Assembly (NCBI RefSeq): GCF_004345365.1
Contig: NZ_SLVF01000003.1
Location: forward strand, 310,001-374,000
Origin: Kribbella sp. VKM Ac-2568
Lineage (GTDB): Bacteria > Actinomycetota > Actinomycetes > Propionibacteriales > Kribbellaceae
Direction of reading: 5' to 3'
Length of the DNA stretch: 64,000 nucleotides
Shown here: in pieces, positions 55,721 to 64,000 of the stretch
How positions within the stretch are numbered: the stretch's first letter is position 1
How the letters are laid out: each line of letters opens with the position of its first letter
Translations under genes and position numbers: made by a program
The notes under the pieces: generated by a model
Databases searched by the model: none
Told to the model about the DNA's origin: nothing
The model's input: only the letters and a program-made list of their open reading frames with translations

Positions 55721-57298
55721 GTGCGCGAGACGTCGGGCGTGACCGCGCGGATAGCCGCGGCGATGACCCGCGCCCAGTCCGGTCACCCGGCCGAGGCCGC
55801 GGCGGACGTCCGCCGGCTGCTGGCTGAGCTCGGCCCCGACCCGAGCAGCGAACGCGCCGCCGCCGAGTACGTCCGCGCGGTCGCCGCACACCACGGCATG
55901 GACGCCGAGGAGGCCCTGGACGCCGTCGACGGCTGCATCCGGGTGGCTCGCGCGATCGAGGAACCAGGCTGGGAGGCCAACGCCCTCGCGGTCCGCATCG
56001 TCACTCTGATCCGCACCGGTGAGGGTGGTGACTCCGTCGCCGACCTGGTCGCTGCCGAGAACGCGCTCGCCCGCACGCGCGACCCCGGCCTGCTGAGCTG
56101 GGGCAACACAGGTCTGGGTTACGCCTACGACCTGCTGCGGCTGTTCGAGTTGTGCATCCCGCACTTCGAACTCGCCGCCGAGGCCGATGCGGATCCGCTC
56201 GGCCTGCCCGAGTCCCCCGTGATCAACCGGCTGAACCTGGCGGAGTCCAACCTCCGCTGGGCGCACGAGATGGAGCGGCTGGGCGACTCGTCGCACGACG
56301 GGGAGATCCGGCGGCGACGGCTCGAGGCCAAGCGGTGGGCCGCCGAGGCGAACGAGGTGATCGTCCGGGCCCGCCTGATCGGCTACTGGCCGATGACCGG
56401 ACGGATGTGGCTCGCGGCCAGCGAGTACGACGTCAATCCCGGCGGGGCCGCGGTCATCCTCAAGGACTGCCGCGACCAGTTGGCGAAGCTGGGTGCTCTC
56501 GAGGTCGCAGCGATCGCGGGGGCCTATCTGGCCAAGGCCTATGCCGCGATGGGTCAACTCGACGACGCGATGGAAGCCGCCGAACGGGCGAACACCGACC
56601 TGCCCCCCACTTCCGATCCGCCGGTCGAGGCGCTGGTGCGGCACACCGCCGTACAGATCATCGCGGACTCCGGCGACACCGGCGCGGCCTCCGGCCTGCA
56701 GTACGCCCGCGCCATCACCCGCGGCTGGTGGGCCGAACGCCTCCGCGGCCTGTACGCCGTACGCAGCGCGCTGGCCACCCACGACCTCTCCATCCGGCAT
56801 GACGCCGAGTGGCGGGCCGCTCGGGAAGATCCGCTGACCGGCGTGGGGAACCGCCGTGCGCTGGACGAGCGGATGGCGGCCGCACTCGACTCGGGTCGCT
56901 CCGTCGCAGTGCTCGCGATCGACGTGGACAACCTGAAAGTGGTCAACGACAGCCACGGTCACGCCTGCGGCGACGAGGTACTCCGCCGGGTCGCGCACCT
57001 GCTGACCGAGCAGTGCCGCGCCGAGGATGTGGTCGCCCGCGCCGGTGGCGATGAGTTCGTGGTGGTGCTGGACAACCCGGACGAGCGTGGCGCGCGGGAA
57101 CTGGTCGAGCGGATCAGAGCCGCTGCCGAGCGGGTCGCCACGGACGCGGAGGAGCCGTGGTTCGCGATGCTCCGGCTGAGCATCGGCCACGCCGCCACCA
57201 CGGACGGAACCGCGGTCGCGGACCTCCTCACCGAAGCGGACCGCCTCATGTACGCCGAGAAGCGCCACCGTCGTGCGGGTGGACTGCCTCGCCAGTAG
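55721..57298 (+). CDS. GGDEF diguanylate cyclase with helical-repeat N-terminus, second of two paralogs
   Basis: A 525-residue paralog of the upstream gene, similar over the full length (AAMTRAQSGHPAEAAADVRR, DLLRLFELCIPHFELAAEAD, then the GGDEF domain). Catalytic ARAGGDEFVVV is at 442-446 and the I-site RAED lies five residues before it. GGGGAGG precedes the GTG at 55721 at good spacing; the frame is open upstream but that part overlaps the first paralog. Tandem duplication; the pair may respond to different protein partners through their TPR-like halves. Confidence 0.9.
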   Translation: MRETSGVTARIAAAMTRAQSGHPAEAAADVRRLLAELGPDPSSERAAAEYVRAVAAHHGMDAEEALDAVDGCIRVARAIEEPGWEANALAVRIVTLIRTGEGGDSVADLVAAENALARTRDPGLLSWGNTGLGYAYDLLRLFELCIPHFELAAEADADPLGLPESPVINRLNLAESNLRWAHEMERLGDSSHDGEIRRRRLEAKRWAAEANEVIVRARLIGYWPMTGRMWLAASEYDVNPGGAAVILKDCRDQLAKLGALEVAAIAGAYLAKAYAAMGQLDDAMEAAERANTDLPPTSDPPVEALVRHTAVQIIADSGDTGAASGLQYARAITRGWWAERLRGLYAVRSALATHDLSIRHDAEWRAAREDPLTGVGNRRALDERMAAALDSGRSVAVLAIDVDNLKVVNDSHGHACGDEVLRRVAHLLTEQCRAEDVVARAGGDEFVVVLDNPDERGARELVERIRAAAERVATDAEEPWFAMLRLSIGHAATTDGTAVADLLTEADRLMYAEKRHRRAGGLPRQ

Positions 57299-57314
57299 TC
57301 CTGCTGGCTCGGGG

Positions 57315-58775
57315 TCACGCCATCGTCAAGAACCCTTCTACGGCGAGGTTTCTGATCTGAGGCAGGTACTCCGTGTGGACCTCCTCGACCGGGCGATCCA
57401 GCAGCTCGGCCAATGCGTTGAGGATCTGCCCGACGCTCAGGTCTCCGTCACACGCACCCACGAACCCGGCGAGCACGGTGTCCGCCTGCTCGGCCCGGCG
57501 CATCCCTCGCTGTCTCCGCAGCACGATCGTCGCCGGGTCTTCGGCACCTGGCTGCCCCGCGGTCTCCTGAACCACGTCGTCCGCCGTCGTCAGGTAGAGC
57601 GGGGTCAGATCCGCCGGCAGCCCTTCGGTTCGCTCGAACCTGTCGAGCACGTGCGGCCCGATCGGCTGCTCGATCTCGAACGGCCACTCCTCCGCGAGCG
57701 TGCTCCCCTCGACGTTGTGGAGGTTGATCCAACCCATGCCGATCGACTCCACCTGCTGTTCGTCGAGCCACCGCAGCCAAGCGTCGTACCGGCTCGTGTA
57801 CTCCGGTCGTCCCTGCAGGCCCGCGTCGCGCAACCACAGCTCGACGTACTCGGCGGGGTCGAGCTGCTCGCGTTGGACCGCCCAGCTCGAGCGGTCACCT
57901 GTCCAGCTCGCGATCCGGTCTCGCCAGTCCTGGCCGCGCACACAGGTCCAGTTCGCGAGCAACTGACACCAGCCGCCGTCCGTCAAGTGTCTCGGTGCCT
58001 GCCGAACGAGCTGCTCGACCACGGCATCGCCCGCGAAACCCGTCTCGCGATAGGTCAACCGCCCGTCACTCGGCGGCGCGATCACGTACGGCGGGTTGCT
58101 GACGATCAGGTCGAACCTCTCCTCTCGGACCGGCTCGTAGAGGCTGCCGTCGCGGACGTCGAGGTCGATCCTGTTCAGCGCGGCGGTCCAGCGCGTGAGC
58201 TGGAGGGCTCGCGGGTTCACATCGGTCGCGACGATGTGGCCGACCCGGTCGGCGAGGTGCAGAGCCTGGATGCCGCAGCCGGTGCCGATGTCGAGCGCCT
58301 TCTCGGCCTTGATCGGCACGGTCAGCTTGACCAGACTCAGGCTCGCGGGCGCTATGCCGAGCACGTAGTCGGGCCGCATCGGCTCTCGCCGGCCATCCAG
58401 CCCGGGCGTGAGATCCGCGACCACCCACGACTGCCGGTCGTCCTCCGCATACGGTCGCAGATCGATCGCCGCACTGATCTCGTCGCCCCGCGGCGTCAAG
58501 ATGCCCAGGGCAAGCAGATCGTCGTCGATGCCGTGGAATGCCTTCGCGGTCAGTGATTTCGGCACCGGGCGCTGGAGCAGGAACAGCCGGATCATGATGT
58601 CGAGCGGGTCGCCGCCGGTGGTGCGCTGATGGGCCAGGGTCGTCTCGTTGCGCGCGAGCGCGTTGTTGGCCTGGGCACCCAGCCGCGCGGCGACACCTTC
58701 CACGGTGTAGCCCGCCGTCTCGAAGGCGTCCCGGAGCCGCTCGACCAGGGAACCACTCAGCTGTTGCTCGTCCAT
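57315..58775 (-). CDS. Class I methyltransferase of the DUF7059 type
   Basis: A 486-residue protein. An N-terminal DUF7059-like helical domain (about 1-140) precedes a Rossmann methyltransferase with motif I ALDIGTGCGIQALHLADRVG and the NPPY motif FDLIVSNPPYVIAPPSDGRL, usual in N- methylation of glutamine, adenine or cytosine. A C-terminal domain of about 150 residues follows, with QRGMRRAEQADTVLAGFVGA and a winged-helix-like end. The substrate is not known. Convergent with the second GGDEF gene. Confidence 0.88.
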   Translation of the reverse strand: MDEQQLSGSLVERLRDAFETAGYTVEGVAARLGAQANNALARNETTLAHQRTTGGDPLDIMIRLFLLQRPVPKSLTAKAFHGIDDDLLALGILTPRGDEISAAIDLRPYAEDDRQSWVVADLTPGLDGRREPMRPDYVLGIAPASLSLVKLTVPIKAEKALDIGTGCGIQALHLADRVGHIVATDVNPRALQLTRWTAALNRIDLDVRDGSLYEPVREERFDLIVSNPPYVIAPPSDGRLTYRETGFAGDAVVEQLVRQAPRHLTDGGWCQLLANWTCVRGQDWRDRIASWTGDRSSWAVQREQLDPAEYVELWLRDAGLQGRPEYTSRYDAWLRWLDEQQVESIGMGWINLHNVEGSTLAEEWPFEIEQPIGPHVLDRFERTEGLPADLTPLYLTTADDVVQETAGQPGAEDPATIVLRRQRGMRRAEQADTVLAGFVGACDGDLSVGQILNALAELLDRPVEEVHTEYLPQIRNLAVEGFLTMA

Positions 58776-58904
58776 GACCCCATCCTCGCAGGCCGCCGGA
58801 ACCAGCCCGGAAGTTTTCCACAGGTTCCGGATCTGCCCGTTGCGAGGGGTCGAATCCTGACAGGATCTCAGGCATCAGACGTCAGCAAATGAAGGGGAAT
58901 CGCG

Positions 58905-60281
58905 ATGATGATGCGAACGGGGGTCGTCCTGGCCGCGGGGTTGGTGCTCGTGACCGGGTGCGGGGCATCAGGGCTGCAGACCGGCGCCGGGACGGTCGAG
59001 AAGAAGACCACCGAGGCGTTCCTGACCACGGTCGAGTCCGACTGGCACCAACGAGTAGACACCGAGCCGAACAAGAACCTCAGTGCGGACGGCCGCTGCT
59101 ACTTCGTGACCGGTGCCGACGGCAACCAATCGCTGGGGACCGTAGCCTGCGGCCCCCTCCGCCGCCTCGGTACTGCGGAGCGCCAGGTCTGGGACCTCGT
59201 CCGGATCACCACCACCGGTGGCGACAAGCCCGGCCTGGAAGTCCCTGAGAACGAGCCCTGGAAGCAGTCCCAGCTTCGCCCGGACAGCAGTTCCTTGTGG
59301 CGACCGGACGACATGGTGACCGACGACAACGCCGACAACCTGGCTGCTCCTCCTGCACCAGCGGCGACCTCGGGCCTGATCACCGTCACCGCGAAGAGCG
59401 AGACCTTAGAGCCGAAGCCGGCCTCGGACAAGCTCGTCTTGCCCGACGGCACCGTGACTATCAAGGGACTCGCCGCACCGGAGACCATCGGCAGTGGCAC
59501 GGAGGTGAAGGCGCCAGCCTCCGGTGAGAAGTTCATCGCCGCGATCTTCAGCACGAGCCCGACCATCGACCCGCTGACGGAGCGCCCAGGCTTCGACGCG
59601 AACGCGTCCGGGACAACCGCCACCACCAAGTGGACCGTGACGGTCGGCGGCGAGCAGCGCCCGGTCGACGTACTGCCGCGCGGCGACGCCTCCGCGATGA
59701 CCGGCGACCAGATGCTGCTCGTCTCAGTCCCCAAGGAGACCCCTGACGTCCTGTTGACGGCGACCAGTGGTTCAGTCGTCCAGTCACTGTCACTGACCAC
59801 CGGCAAGCGGACCACCGACACGGCGGCCACCTACTACCGCGCCGGGACCCTCACCGACCTGAACAAGTCCCTGCCGAACACCCCTGGCGACCAAGGCCGC
59901 GACTTCACCAGCACCTTCTCGCTCGCCTTGCAGAAGGCTGTCCTGGCTCCCTGGGATCCCACCCGCGGCTGGGCGCCGCAGGGCAAGGCGTGGGTCAGGG
60001 TGCAACTCGCCTCGACCCTCAAGTACGAGTCCATCCAGTACCAGATCGACTGGACCGCCCCGTTCCTGACCGCCACCGCAGACGGCCGGCCAGTCCCCGC
60101 CGCTCCCGGCAAGCCAGACTTCGACATCCTCACCCTCGAGGTCCCAGCCCACACCAAGGTCGTACAACTCACGGCCACCGCCCACTTGAAGTTCGCCGCC
60201 AAGAGCTACGCCCTCAGCGCCACCCCCAAGTCCGGCACAGTCACCTACCCACCCCTCACCGCCACCGCCACCTTCCGCTGA
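58905..60281 (+). CDS. Lipoprotein of unknown function
   Basis: A 458-residue exported lipoprotein: MMMRTGVVLAAGLVLVTGC with lipobox VTGC, then a mature part with weakly repeated beta-rich sequence (TVTAKSETLEPKPASDKLVL, KFIAAIFSTSPTIDPL, VQLASTLKYESIQYQIDW). No catalytic motif is visible and I recognise no family. It is followed by a hairpin. Confidence 0.82.
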   Translation: MMMRTGVVLAAGLVLVTGCGASGLQTGAGTVEKKTTEAFLTTVESDWHQRVDTEPNKNLSADGRCYFVTGADGNQSLGTVACGPLRRLGTAERQVWDLVRITTTGGDKPGLEVPENEPWKQSQLRPDSSSLWRPDDMVTDDNADNLAAPPAPAATSGLITVTAKSETLEPKPASDKLVLPDGTVTIKGLAAPETIGSGTEVKAPASGEKFIAAIFSTSPTIDPLTERPGFDANASGTTATTKWTVTVGGEQRPVDVLPRGDASAMTGDQMLLVSVPKETPDVLLTATSGSVVQSLSLTTGKRTTDTAATYYRAGTLTDLNKSLPNTPGDQGRDFTSTFSLALQKAVLAPWDPTRGWAPQGKAWVRVQLASTLKYESIQYQIDWTAPFLTATADGRPVPAAPGKPDFDILTLEVPAHTKVVQLTATAHLKFAAKSYALSATPKSGTVTYPPLTATATFR

Positions 60282-60293
60282 CCCACCCAAAGT

Positions 60294-60323
60294 GGCTCGG
60301 TCGGTGGAGATGCCGATCGAGCC
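60294..60323 (+). terminator. Hairpin after the lipoprotein gene
   Basis: GGCTCGGTCGG and CCGATCGAGCC form an 11-bp stem with one G-U pair and an 8-base loop, 12 bp past the stop. Confidence 0.6.
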
Positions 60324-60328
60324 GCAGG

Positions 60329-60529
60329 TCAGGTCGTTGGTGCTCCATAGCGCAGTCCGTCGACCAGGAGGCGGACGAGACGGTCCGCACGTTCCTTCGA
60401 ACCAGGCGAGCCAACCGACAGGCTGAATCCGCCCAGCGCACCAGCAACGTCGTCGCCACCATGCTCCCCGGACACCGCCCGACCCCCGAAGATCCAGCTA
60501 GGCATTGCCCTGTAGCGTTTGCGACACAT
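60329..60529 (-). pseudogene. Possible C-terminal remnant of a TetR-family regulator
   Basis: The minus-strand frame ends KERADRLVRLLVDGLRYGAP, the usual C-terminal helix of TetR/AcrR proteins. Only about 65 codons are open and no helix-turn-helix is encoded, so at best it is a truncated regulator that once controlled the divergent hydrolase. Confidence 0.4.
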
Positions 60530-60539
60530 ATTCTCCTAC
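60508..60539 (+). promoter_or_regulatory. Possible promoter of the serine hydrolase gene
   Basis: TTGCCC and TATTCT with an 18-bp gap lie about 30 bp before the ATG at 60567, in a locally AT-rich stretch. Tentative. Confidence 0.3.
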
Positions 60540-60566
60540 GTGAAACGATCATTACAAGGAGGCTCG

Positions 60567-61802
60567 ATGTCGACGGCCACCGTGAAGCCTGAGGAGGTCG
60601 GGATGTCCTCGGCCGGGCTGGAGAACGTCACCTGCCTCGTACGCCGGTACGTCGACCAGGGCCGGTACGCCGGGACGGTCAGCGTGGTCGCGCGGCGGGG
60701 CGAGGTGGTGCACTTCGAGGCCAACGGATTGATGGACGTCGAGCGTGGTCAGGCGATGCGCCCGGACACGATCTTCCGGATCTACTCGATGACCAAGCCC
60801 ATCGTCAGCGTCGGGTTGATGCTCCTGTACGAGCAGGGCCTGTTCCAGCTCAACGACCCGGTATCGGCCTATCTGCCGGAGCTGGCAGACCTCAAGGTCT
60901 TCGCCGGCGGCGACGCGGACCGCTTCGAAGTACGGGAGCCTGCTCGGCCGATGACGGTCCGGGATCTGCTGATGCACACGTCCGGCCTCGCCGCGCTCAA
61001 CGGGAAGAACCCGGTCGGCGAGCTCTACCGTCGAGCAGGCCTCACCGGCATGGACTCCACCGCCTCCCTGGCCGAACTACCGCGTCAACTCGCCGAACTC
61101 CCGCTGCAGGCCGATCCCGGCTCGCGCTGGATCTACGGCATTTCCACCGACCTGGTCGGCCTGCTCTGCGAGGTGATCAGCGGGCAACCACTCGACCAGT
61201 ACCTCCAGGACCGCCTCTTCGACCCCCTCGGCATGATCGACACCGGCTTCTCGGTCCCCGAACCAAACATCCACCGCCTCGCCGCCGCCTACACGTACGC
61301 CGAACCCGGTGGGCAGCAGTCCCGCGCCTTCGCGCTGGCGGATGATCCCTGGACCAGTGACTACACGAGGCCGCGGAGCTTTCTGTCGGGGGTTGCGGGG
61401 CTGGTGTCGACCGCGGGTGACTATCTGCGGTTCTGTCGGATGCTGGCGGGCGGCGGCTCCGTGGACGGGGTTCGGGTGATAGGCCCGCGGACCTTGCAGT
61501 TCATGACCGCCAACCACCTGCCCGACGGCCGCGATCTCGCCTCGATGGCCGACTTCGGTGGCGAGACGCGTCGCGAGGGCCAGGGATTCGGTCTCGGCTT
61601 CGGCGTATTGCTCGACCAGACCGTGGCCCAAACGATCGGCACCAAAGGCGAGTACTTCTGGGGCGGCGCAGCCTCGACCGCCTTCTGGGTGTCGCCGGCG
61701 GACGACCTGATCACGATCTTCCTGACCCAACTCCGCCCCTCAGCCACGTACCCGATCCGCCGCGAACTCCGCGCCGCCGTCTACGCCTCCCTCACCGACT
61801 GA
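60567..61802 (+). CDS. Serine hydrolase of the beta-lactamase fold (class C/esterase type)
   Basis: A 411-residue enzyme. The catalytic SxxK is SMTK in FRIYSMTKPIVSVG (about residue 73), the tyrosine element is YGISTDLVG (Y-x-x instead of YxN), and HTSGLAAL is in place. No signal peptide, so probably cytoplasmic esterase or amidase rather than a true beta-lactamase. AAGGAGG precedes the ATG at 60567 at ideal spacing; an upstream in-frame start at 60519 lacks such a site. The alpha/beta hydrolase follows after 7 bp. Confidence 0.9.
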   Translation: MSTATVKPEEVGMSSAGLENVTCLVRRYVDQGRYAGTVSVVARRGEVVHFEANGLMDVERGQAMRPDTIFRIYSMTKPIVSVGLMLLYEQGLFQLNDPVSAYLPELADLKVFAGGDADRFEVREPARPMTVRDLLMHTSGLAALNGKNPVGELYRRAGLTGMDSTASLAELPRQLAELPLQADPGSRWIYGISTDLVGLLCEVISGQPLDQYLQDRLFDPLGMIDTGFSVPEPNIHRLAAAYTYAEPGGQQSRAFALADDPWTSDYTRPRSFLSGVAGLVSTAGDYLRFCRMLAGGGSVDGVRVIGPRTLQFMTANHLPDGRDLASMADFGGETRREGQGFGLGFGVLLDQTVAQTIGTKGEYFWGGAASTAFWVSPADDLITIFLTQLRPSATYPIRRELRAAVYASLTD

Positions 61803-61809
61803 GTACGCC

Positions 61810-62613
61810 GTGGAGCAGGTGATCACCGACGACGGGTGTGCCCTCTGGAGTCGCGTCAGCGGGACGGGTCCACCGGTGGTGCTCGTGCACGGCGGACCCG
61901 GCTGGTGGGACGTGTTCGACGACCTGGCGCTGATGCTGGCCGACGACTTCACCGTCTACCAGTGGGATCAGCGCGGCGCGGGCCGATCGGATCGCCGCGG
62001 CCCCTACACGCTCGCGCGATTCGTGGCCGACCTCGAGACGATCCGCCACCACACCGGCGAGGAGAAGGTGCACCTGCTCGGCCATTCCTGGGGCGCCGTC
62101 CTCGCCCTCGAGTACACCCAGGCGCACCCGGATCGAGTCGACCGCCTCCTCCTCGTCTCCAGCGTCGGCCTGGACGGACCACCTCCGTCGTACCGGCAGC
62201 GCGTTGCGGAGATCCTCGCGGCGGAGCCCTGCGAGGACGAGTGGCTAGCGCGGATCTCCACTGGATTCGCCGATCGCTCCACCGCACTCAGCCAAGCGCG
62301 CCAGCTCAACACCCCCAGATTCGAGCCGAACAAGGTATGCGCCGAGGCCCTCCTCGCCGAAGTACGGGCATTGCCCGACCGCATCACGCCCTGCTGCAAG
62401 GTCACCTCGCCGACGCTGATCATTCACGGCGCTCGCGACCTCCGACCGCCAGCCGTCACCGACTCCCTGCTGGTTGCCCTACCGAACGCCCAGCGCGCCA
62501 TCCTCCCCGACGCAGCCCACTACCCGTGGCTCGAAAACCCGGAGCGCTTCCGACGACTCACCCGCGCCTTCCTACTCCGACAGGCTGCCTACGGCGCAAC
62601 GGCGGTTGAGTAG
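61810..62613 (+). CDS. Alpha/beta hydrolase (proline iminopeptidase-like)
   Basis: A 267-residue soluble hydrolase. Oxyanion motif VVLVHGGPGWWDVFDDL, the WDQRGAGRSDRRGPYTLARF segment of the S33 family, nucleophile elbow LLGHSWGAVLALEY, Asp in IIHGARDLRPP and His in LPDAAHYPWLENPE. The GTG at 61810 starts 7 bp after the serine hydrolase. Its end overlaps the convergent methyltransferase gene by 25 bp. Peptidase versus esterase activity is open. Confidence 0.88.
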   Translation: MEQVITDDGCALWSRVSGTGPPVVLVHGGPGWWDVFDDLALMLADDFTVYQWDQRGAGRSDRRGPYTLARFVADLETIRHHTGEEKVHLLGHSWGAVLALEYTQAHPDRVDRLLLVSSVGLDGPPPSYRQRVAEILAAEPCEDEWLARISTGFADRSTALSQARQLNTPRFEPNKVCAEALLAEVRALPDRITPCCKVTSPTLIIHGARDLRPPAVTDSLLVALPNAQRAILPDAAHYPWLENPERFRRLTRAFLLRQAAYGATAVE

Positions 62614-63377
62614 AGGACCGTGCCGGACTCTACGAACGCCTCCGGCGAGAGCTTGCTCAACTCCCTCTCGGCAGCCACCAAGCACTCTGTACGCCGATCC
62701 GCCGCCAGCAGGTCGATCCGCCGAGCCATCGCCCCGATCACCTGCGAGTGAGCCAGAAACTCGGCAGCAGTCGGCTGGTGATGAAACCGCTCGACCGTGA
62801 TCTCAACAGACACGAATCCAGCGTCCTGCAAGGCGATCCGGAGCTCCGCCGGATCCGACGTGGTGTCGTTCGACGGCATCTGGGGCGAGGGATCAGGCGG
62901 CGCCTGAAAATCGTCGATCACCCGCACCCACACGTCGTACGCCGGATGCGGGTCGTGCCCGGACCAGGTGACCGCCGCGAAGGAACCACTCGGCACCAGC
63001 GTCCGGCGTACCTCGGCAAGGGCCGCAGGTAGATCGGGGATATGGAAGAGGACGAACGGCATCACCACGGCGTCGAGGACTCCGGCGCGGAACGGCAACG
63101 CCTGTGCGTCGGCGACCACCCGGTCGAACCGAGCCGGCGCCTGCCTGAGCATCGCCTCGGTCAGATCAGCCCCGATCACCTCGGCCTGCGGCGCGAGGGC
63201 GGCGAGATGCGACAGCAGACGACCCGGACCACACCCCACCTCGGCCACCCGTCGCGCCTGTTCGAGCGACAACCGATCCGCCACCGCCCGAGCGTGCACC
63301 GCGAGCACGTCGGCCCACTTCCCGTCGTACGTCGTCGCGACGCGGCTGTAGTTGTCCCGGATCGAAGCCGTACTCAT
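62589..63377 (-). CDS. SAM-dependent class I methyltransferase
   Basis: A 262-residue methyltransferase: motif I RVAEVGCGPGRLLSHLAALA, acidic residue in VIGADLTEAMLRQAP, and DAQALPFRAGVLDAVVMPFV. Family start MSTASIRDNYSRVATTYDGK, with the ATG at 63377 five bases after the DUF2785 stop. Substrate unknown. Overlaps the convergent hydrolase gene at the 3' end. Confidence 0.88.
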   Translation of the reverse strand: MSTASIRDNYSRVATTYDGKWADVLAVHARAVADRLSLEQARRVAEVGCGPGRLLSHLAALAPQAEVIGADLTEAMLRQAPARFDRVVADAQALPFRAGVLDAVVMPFVLFHIPDLPAALAEVRRTLVPSGSFAAVTWSGHDPHPAYDVWVRVIDDFQAPPDPSPQMPSNDTTSDPAELRIALQDAGFVSVEITVERFHHQPTAAEFLAHSQVIGAMARRIDLLAADRRTECLVAAERELSKLSPEAFVESGTVLYSTAVAP

Positions 63378-63382
63378 GCCGG

Positions 63383-64000
63383 TCAGAAGTAGTACGGCGT
63401 GACGGTCTGGAAGAACTCGACCAGGCGGGCCTTGACCACGTCGCGATGGGGAACCTCGGTGCGCGGGTTGTCATCGTCCAGGTGTACGCCGTGGTCGAGC
63501 ATCAGGTAGACGACGCGCAGGGTGCGGAGGGTGTTCGACATCTCCGCGGGAATGCCGTCGGGATACCCGCCGGCGCGGCCCGCGGCTGCGGCCCGGATCG
63601 CGGGATCGAGCCAGGCGGTCGCTTCCTCCTCGGCCAGATCAGAGCGAGTCAGCGCGACCGAGAGGGCATACCCCAGCCGATCGTCCTCCAGATCCCGGAA
63701 GACGTGCTCAGTCGGCGTCAGGAGCCGCCCGATGCCCAGCCGGAGCATCTCCACCGGCTCGACGGCAGGCATCCGCGCCAGGGCTGCCAGCAGGTCACCC
63801 CCGTGCGCCACGGCGTGCAACCAGCCCAGCTTGGGGTCGAACCCGCGCAGGTCCTCCTCGGCGACGTACCAGCGCTCGAAGGGCGGCACCCAGTTCGGCT
63901 CGAAGACCCCGGCGGACACGATCGAGTCCAGGATCAACGGCGCGAACGTCCGGGCCTGGATCTCCTCGTCGGCGAACCGGGCGACCATCTCGTCGCCGAG
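63383..64000 (-). CDS. DUF2785 protein, 5' end cut off by the window
   Basis: At least 205 residues are encoded to the window end; the frame stays open past an internal Met at 63988, so the true start lies beyond. Recognisable segments are FADEEIQARTFAPLILDSIV, LRGFDPKLGWLHAVAHGGDL and RLGYALSVALTRSDLAEEEA, matching DUF2785 proteins, which are helical and of unknown role. It lies 5 bp upstream of the methyltransferase gene. Confidence 0.85.
   Translation of the reverse strand, partial: LGDEMVARFADEEIQARTFAPLILDSIVSAGVFEPNWVPPFERWYVAEEDLRGFDPKLGWLHAVAHGGDLLAALARMPAVEPVEMLRLGIGRLLTPTEHVFRDLEDDRLGYALSVALTRSDLAEEEATAWLDPAIRAAAAGRAGGYPDGIPAEMSNTLRTLRVVYLMLDHGVHLDDDNPRTEVPHRDVVKARLVEFFQTVTPYYF

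Overview
The window reads as chromosomal DNA of a high-GC, GC3-biased actinomycete. A Kribbella-like member of the Nocardioidaceae/Kribbellaceae is my best guess, inferred from gene content and style only, since no 16S gene is present. Actinobacterial hallmarks are a topoisomerase I with a Lys/Ala tail, a fused MFS transporter/thymidylate kinase next to holB, a RicT/PSP1 protein next to a TAP-type lipoprotein hydrolase, DUF4190 membrane proteins, a Ser/Thr kinase with an extracytoplasmic tail, and many GTG starts with 4-bp ATGA/GTGA overlaps.

Layout. 1-3.9 kb: a three-gene proton-translocating transhydrogenase operon (pntAA-pntAB-pntB, cut by the window start) behind an M20 dipeptidase. 4.0-8.7 kb: a frameshifted secreted protein, a membrane Ser/Thr kinase and, divergent from it, two tandem paralogous Pro/Thr-linker anchored proteins. 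8.8-15.6 kb: a phosphoesterase, then a LytS-type kinase and LytTR regulator followed by two successive [small membrane protein + solute:sodium symporter] modules, the second preceded by direct repeats with a 21-bp period that look like LytTR operators. 15.7-21.5 kb: a CYTH-CHAD protein, a 54-residue one-helix protein, a methyltransferase, a MocR regulator and a NarL-type two-component pair. 21.6-29.5 kb: an SPFH protein, a CBS + ArsB/NhaD-type transporter pair, a lipoprotein, a PoxB-like oxidase, an MFS exporter, a sterol-carrier-like protein and an anchored hypothetical.

29.5-46.1 kb is a conserved replication and topology neighbourhood (TAP lipoprotein, RicT-like, two DUF4190 proteins, holB, MFS-tmk, fur, topA). 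It is interrupted between tmk and fur by about 5 kb that holds an isolated HEPN-like protein, tRNA-like fragments and a large GH2 beta-galactosidase. Copies of a G-rich intergenic repeat lie at every junction of this interruption.

46.4-64 kb is more accessory: an alpha/beta hydrolase with two decayed copies of its own 3' end around it, a 1255-residue secreted GH31 glycosidase, a P450, a broken regulator, two tandem GGDEF proteins with helical N-terminal halves, a DUF7059-type methyltransferase, a lipoprotein, a TetR remnant, a beta-lactamase-fold hydrolase, another alpha/beta hydrolase, a methyltransferase and a DUF2785 protein cut by the window end. I saw no rRNA, no complete canonical tRNA, no CRISPR array, no transposase and no phage genes. 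The most unusual items are the ~115-bp intergenic repeat family, the HEPN/tRNA-fragment insertion, the LytTR operator candidate and the collapsed hydrolase array.
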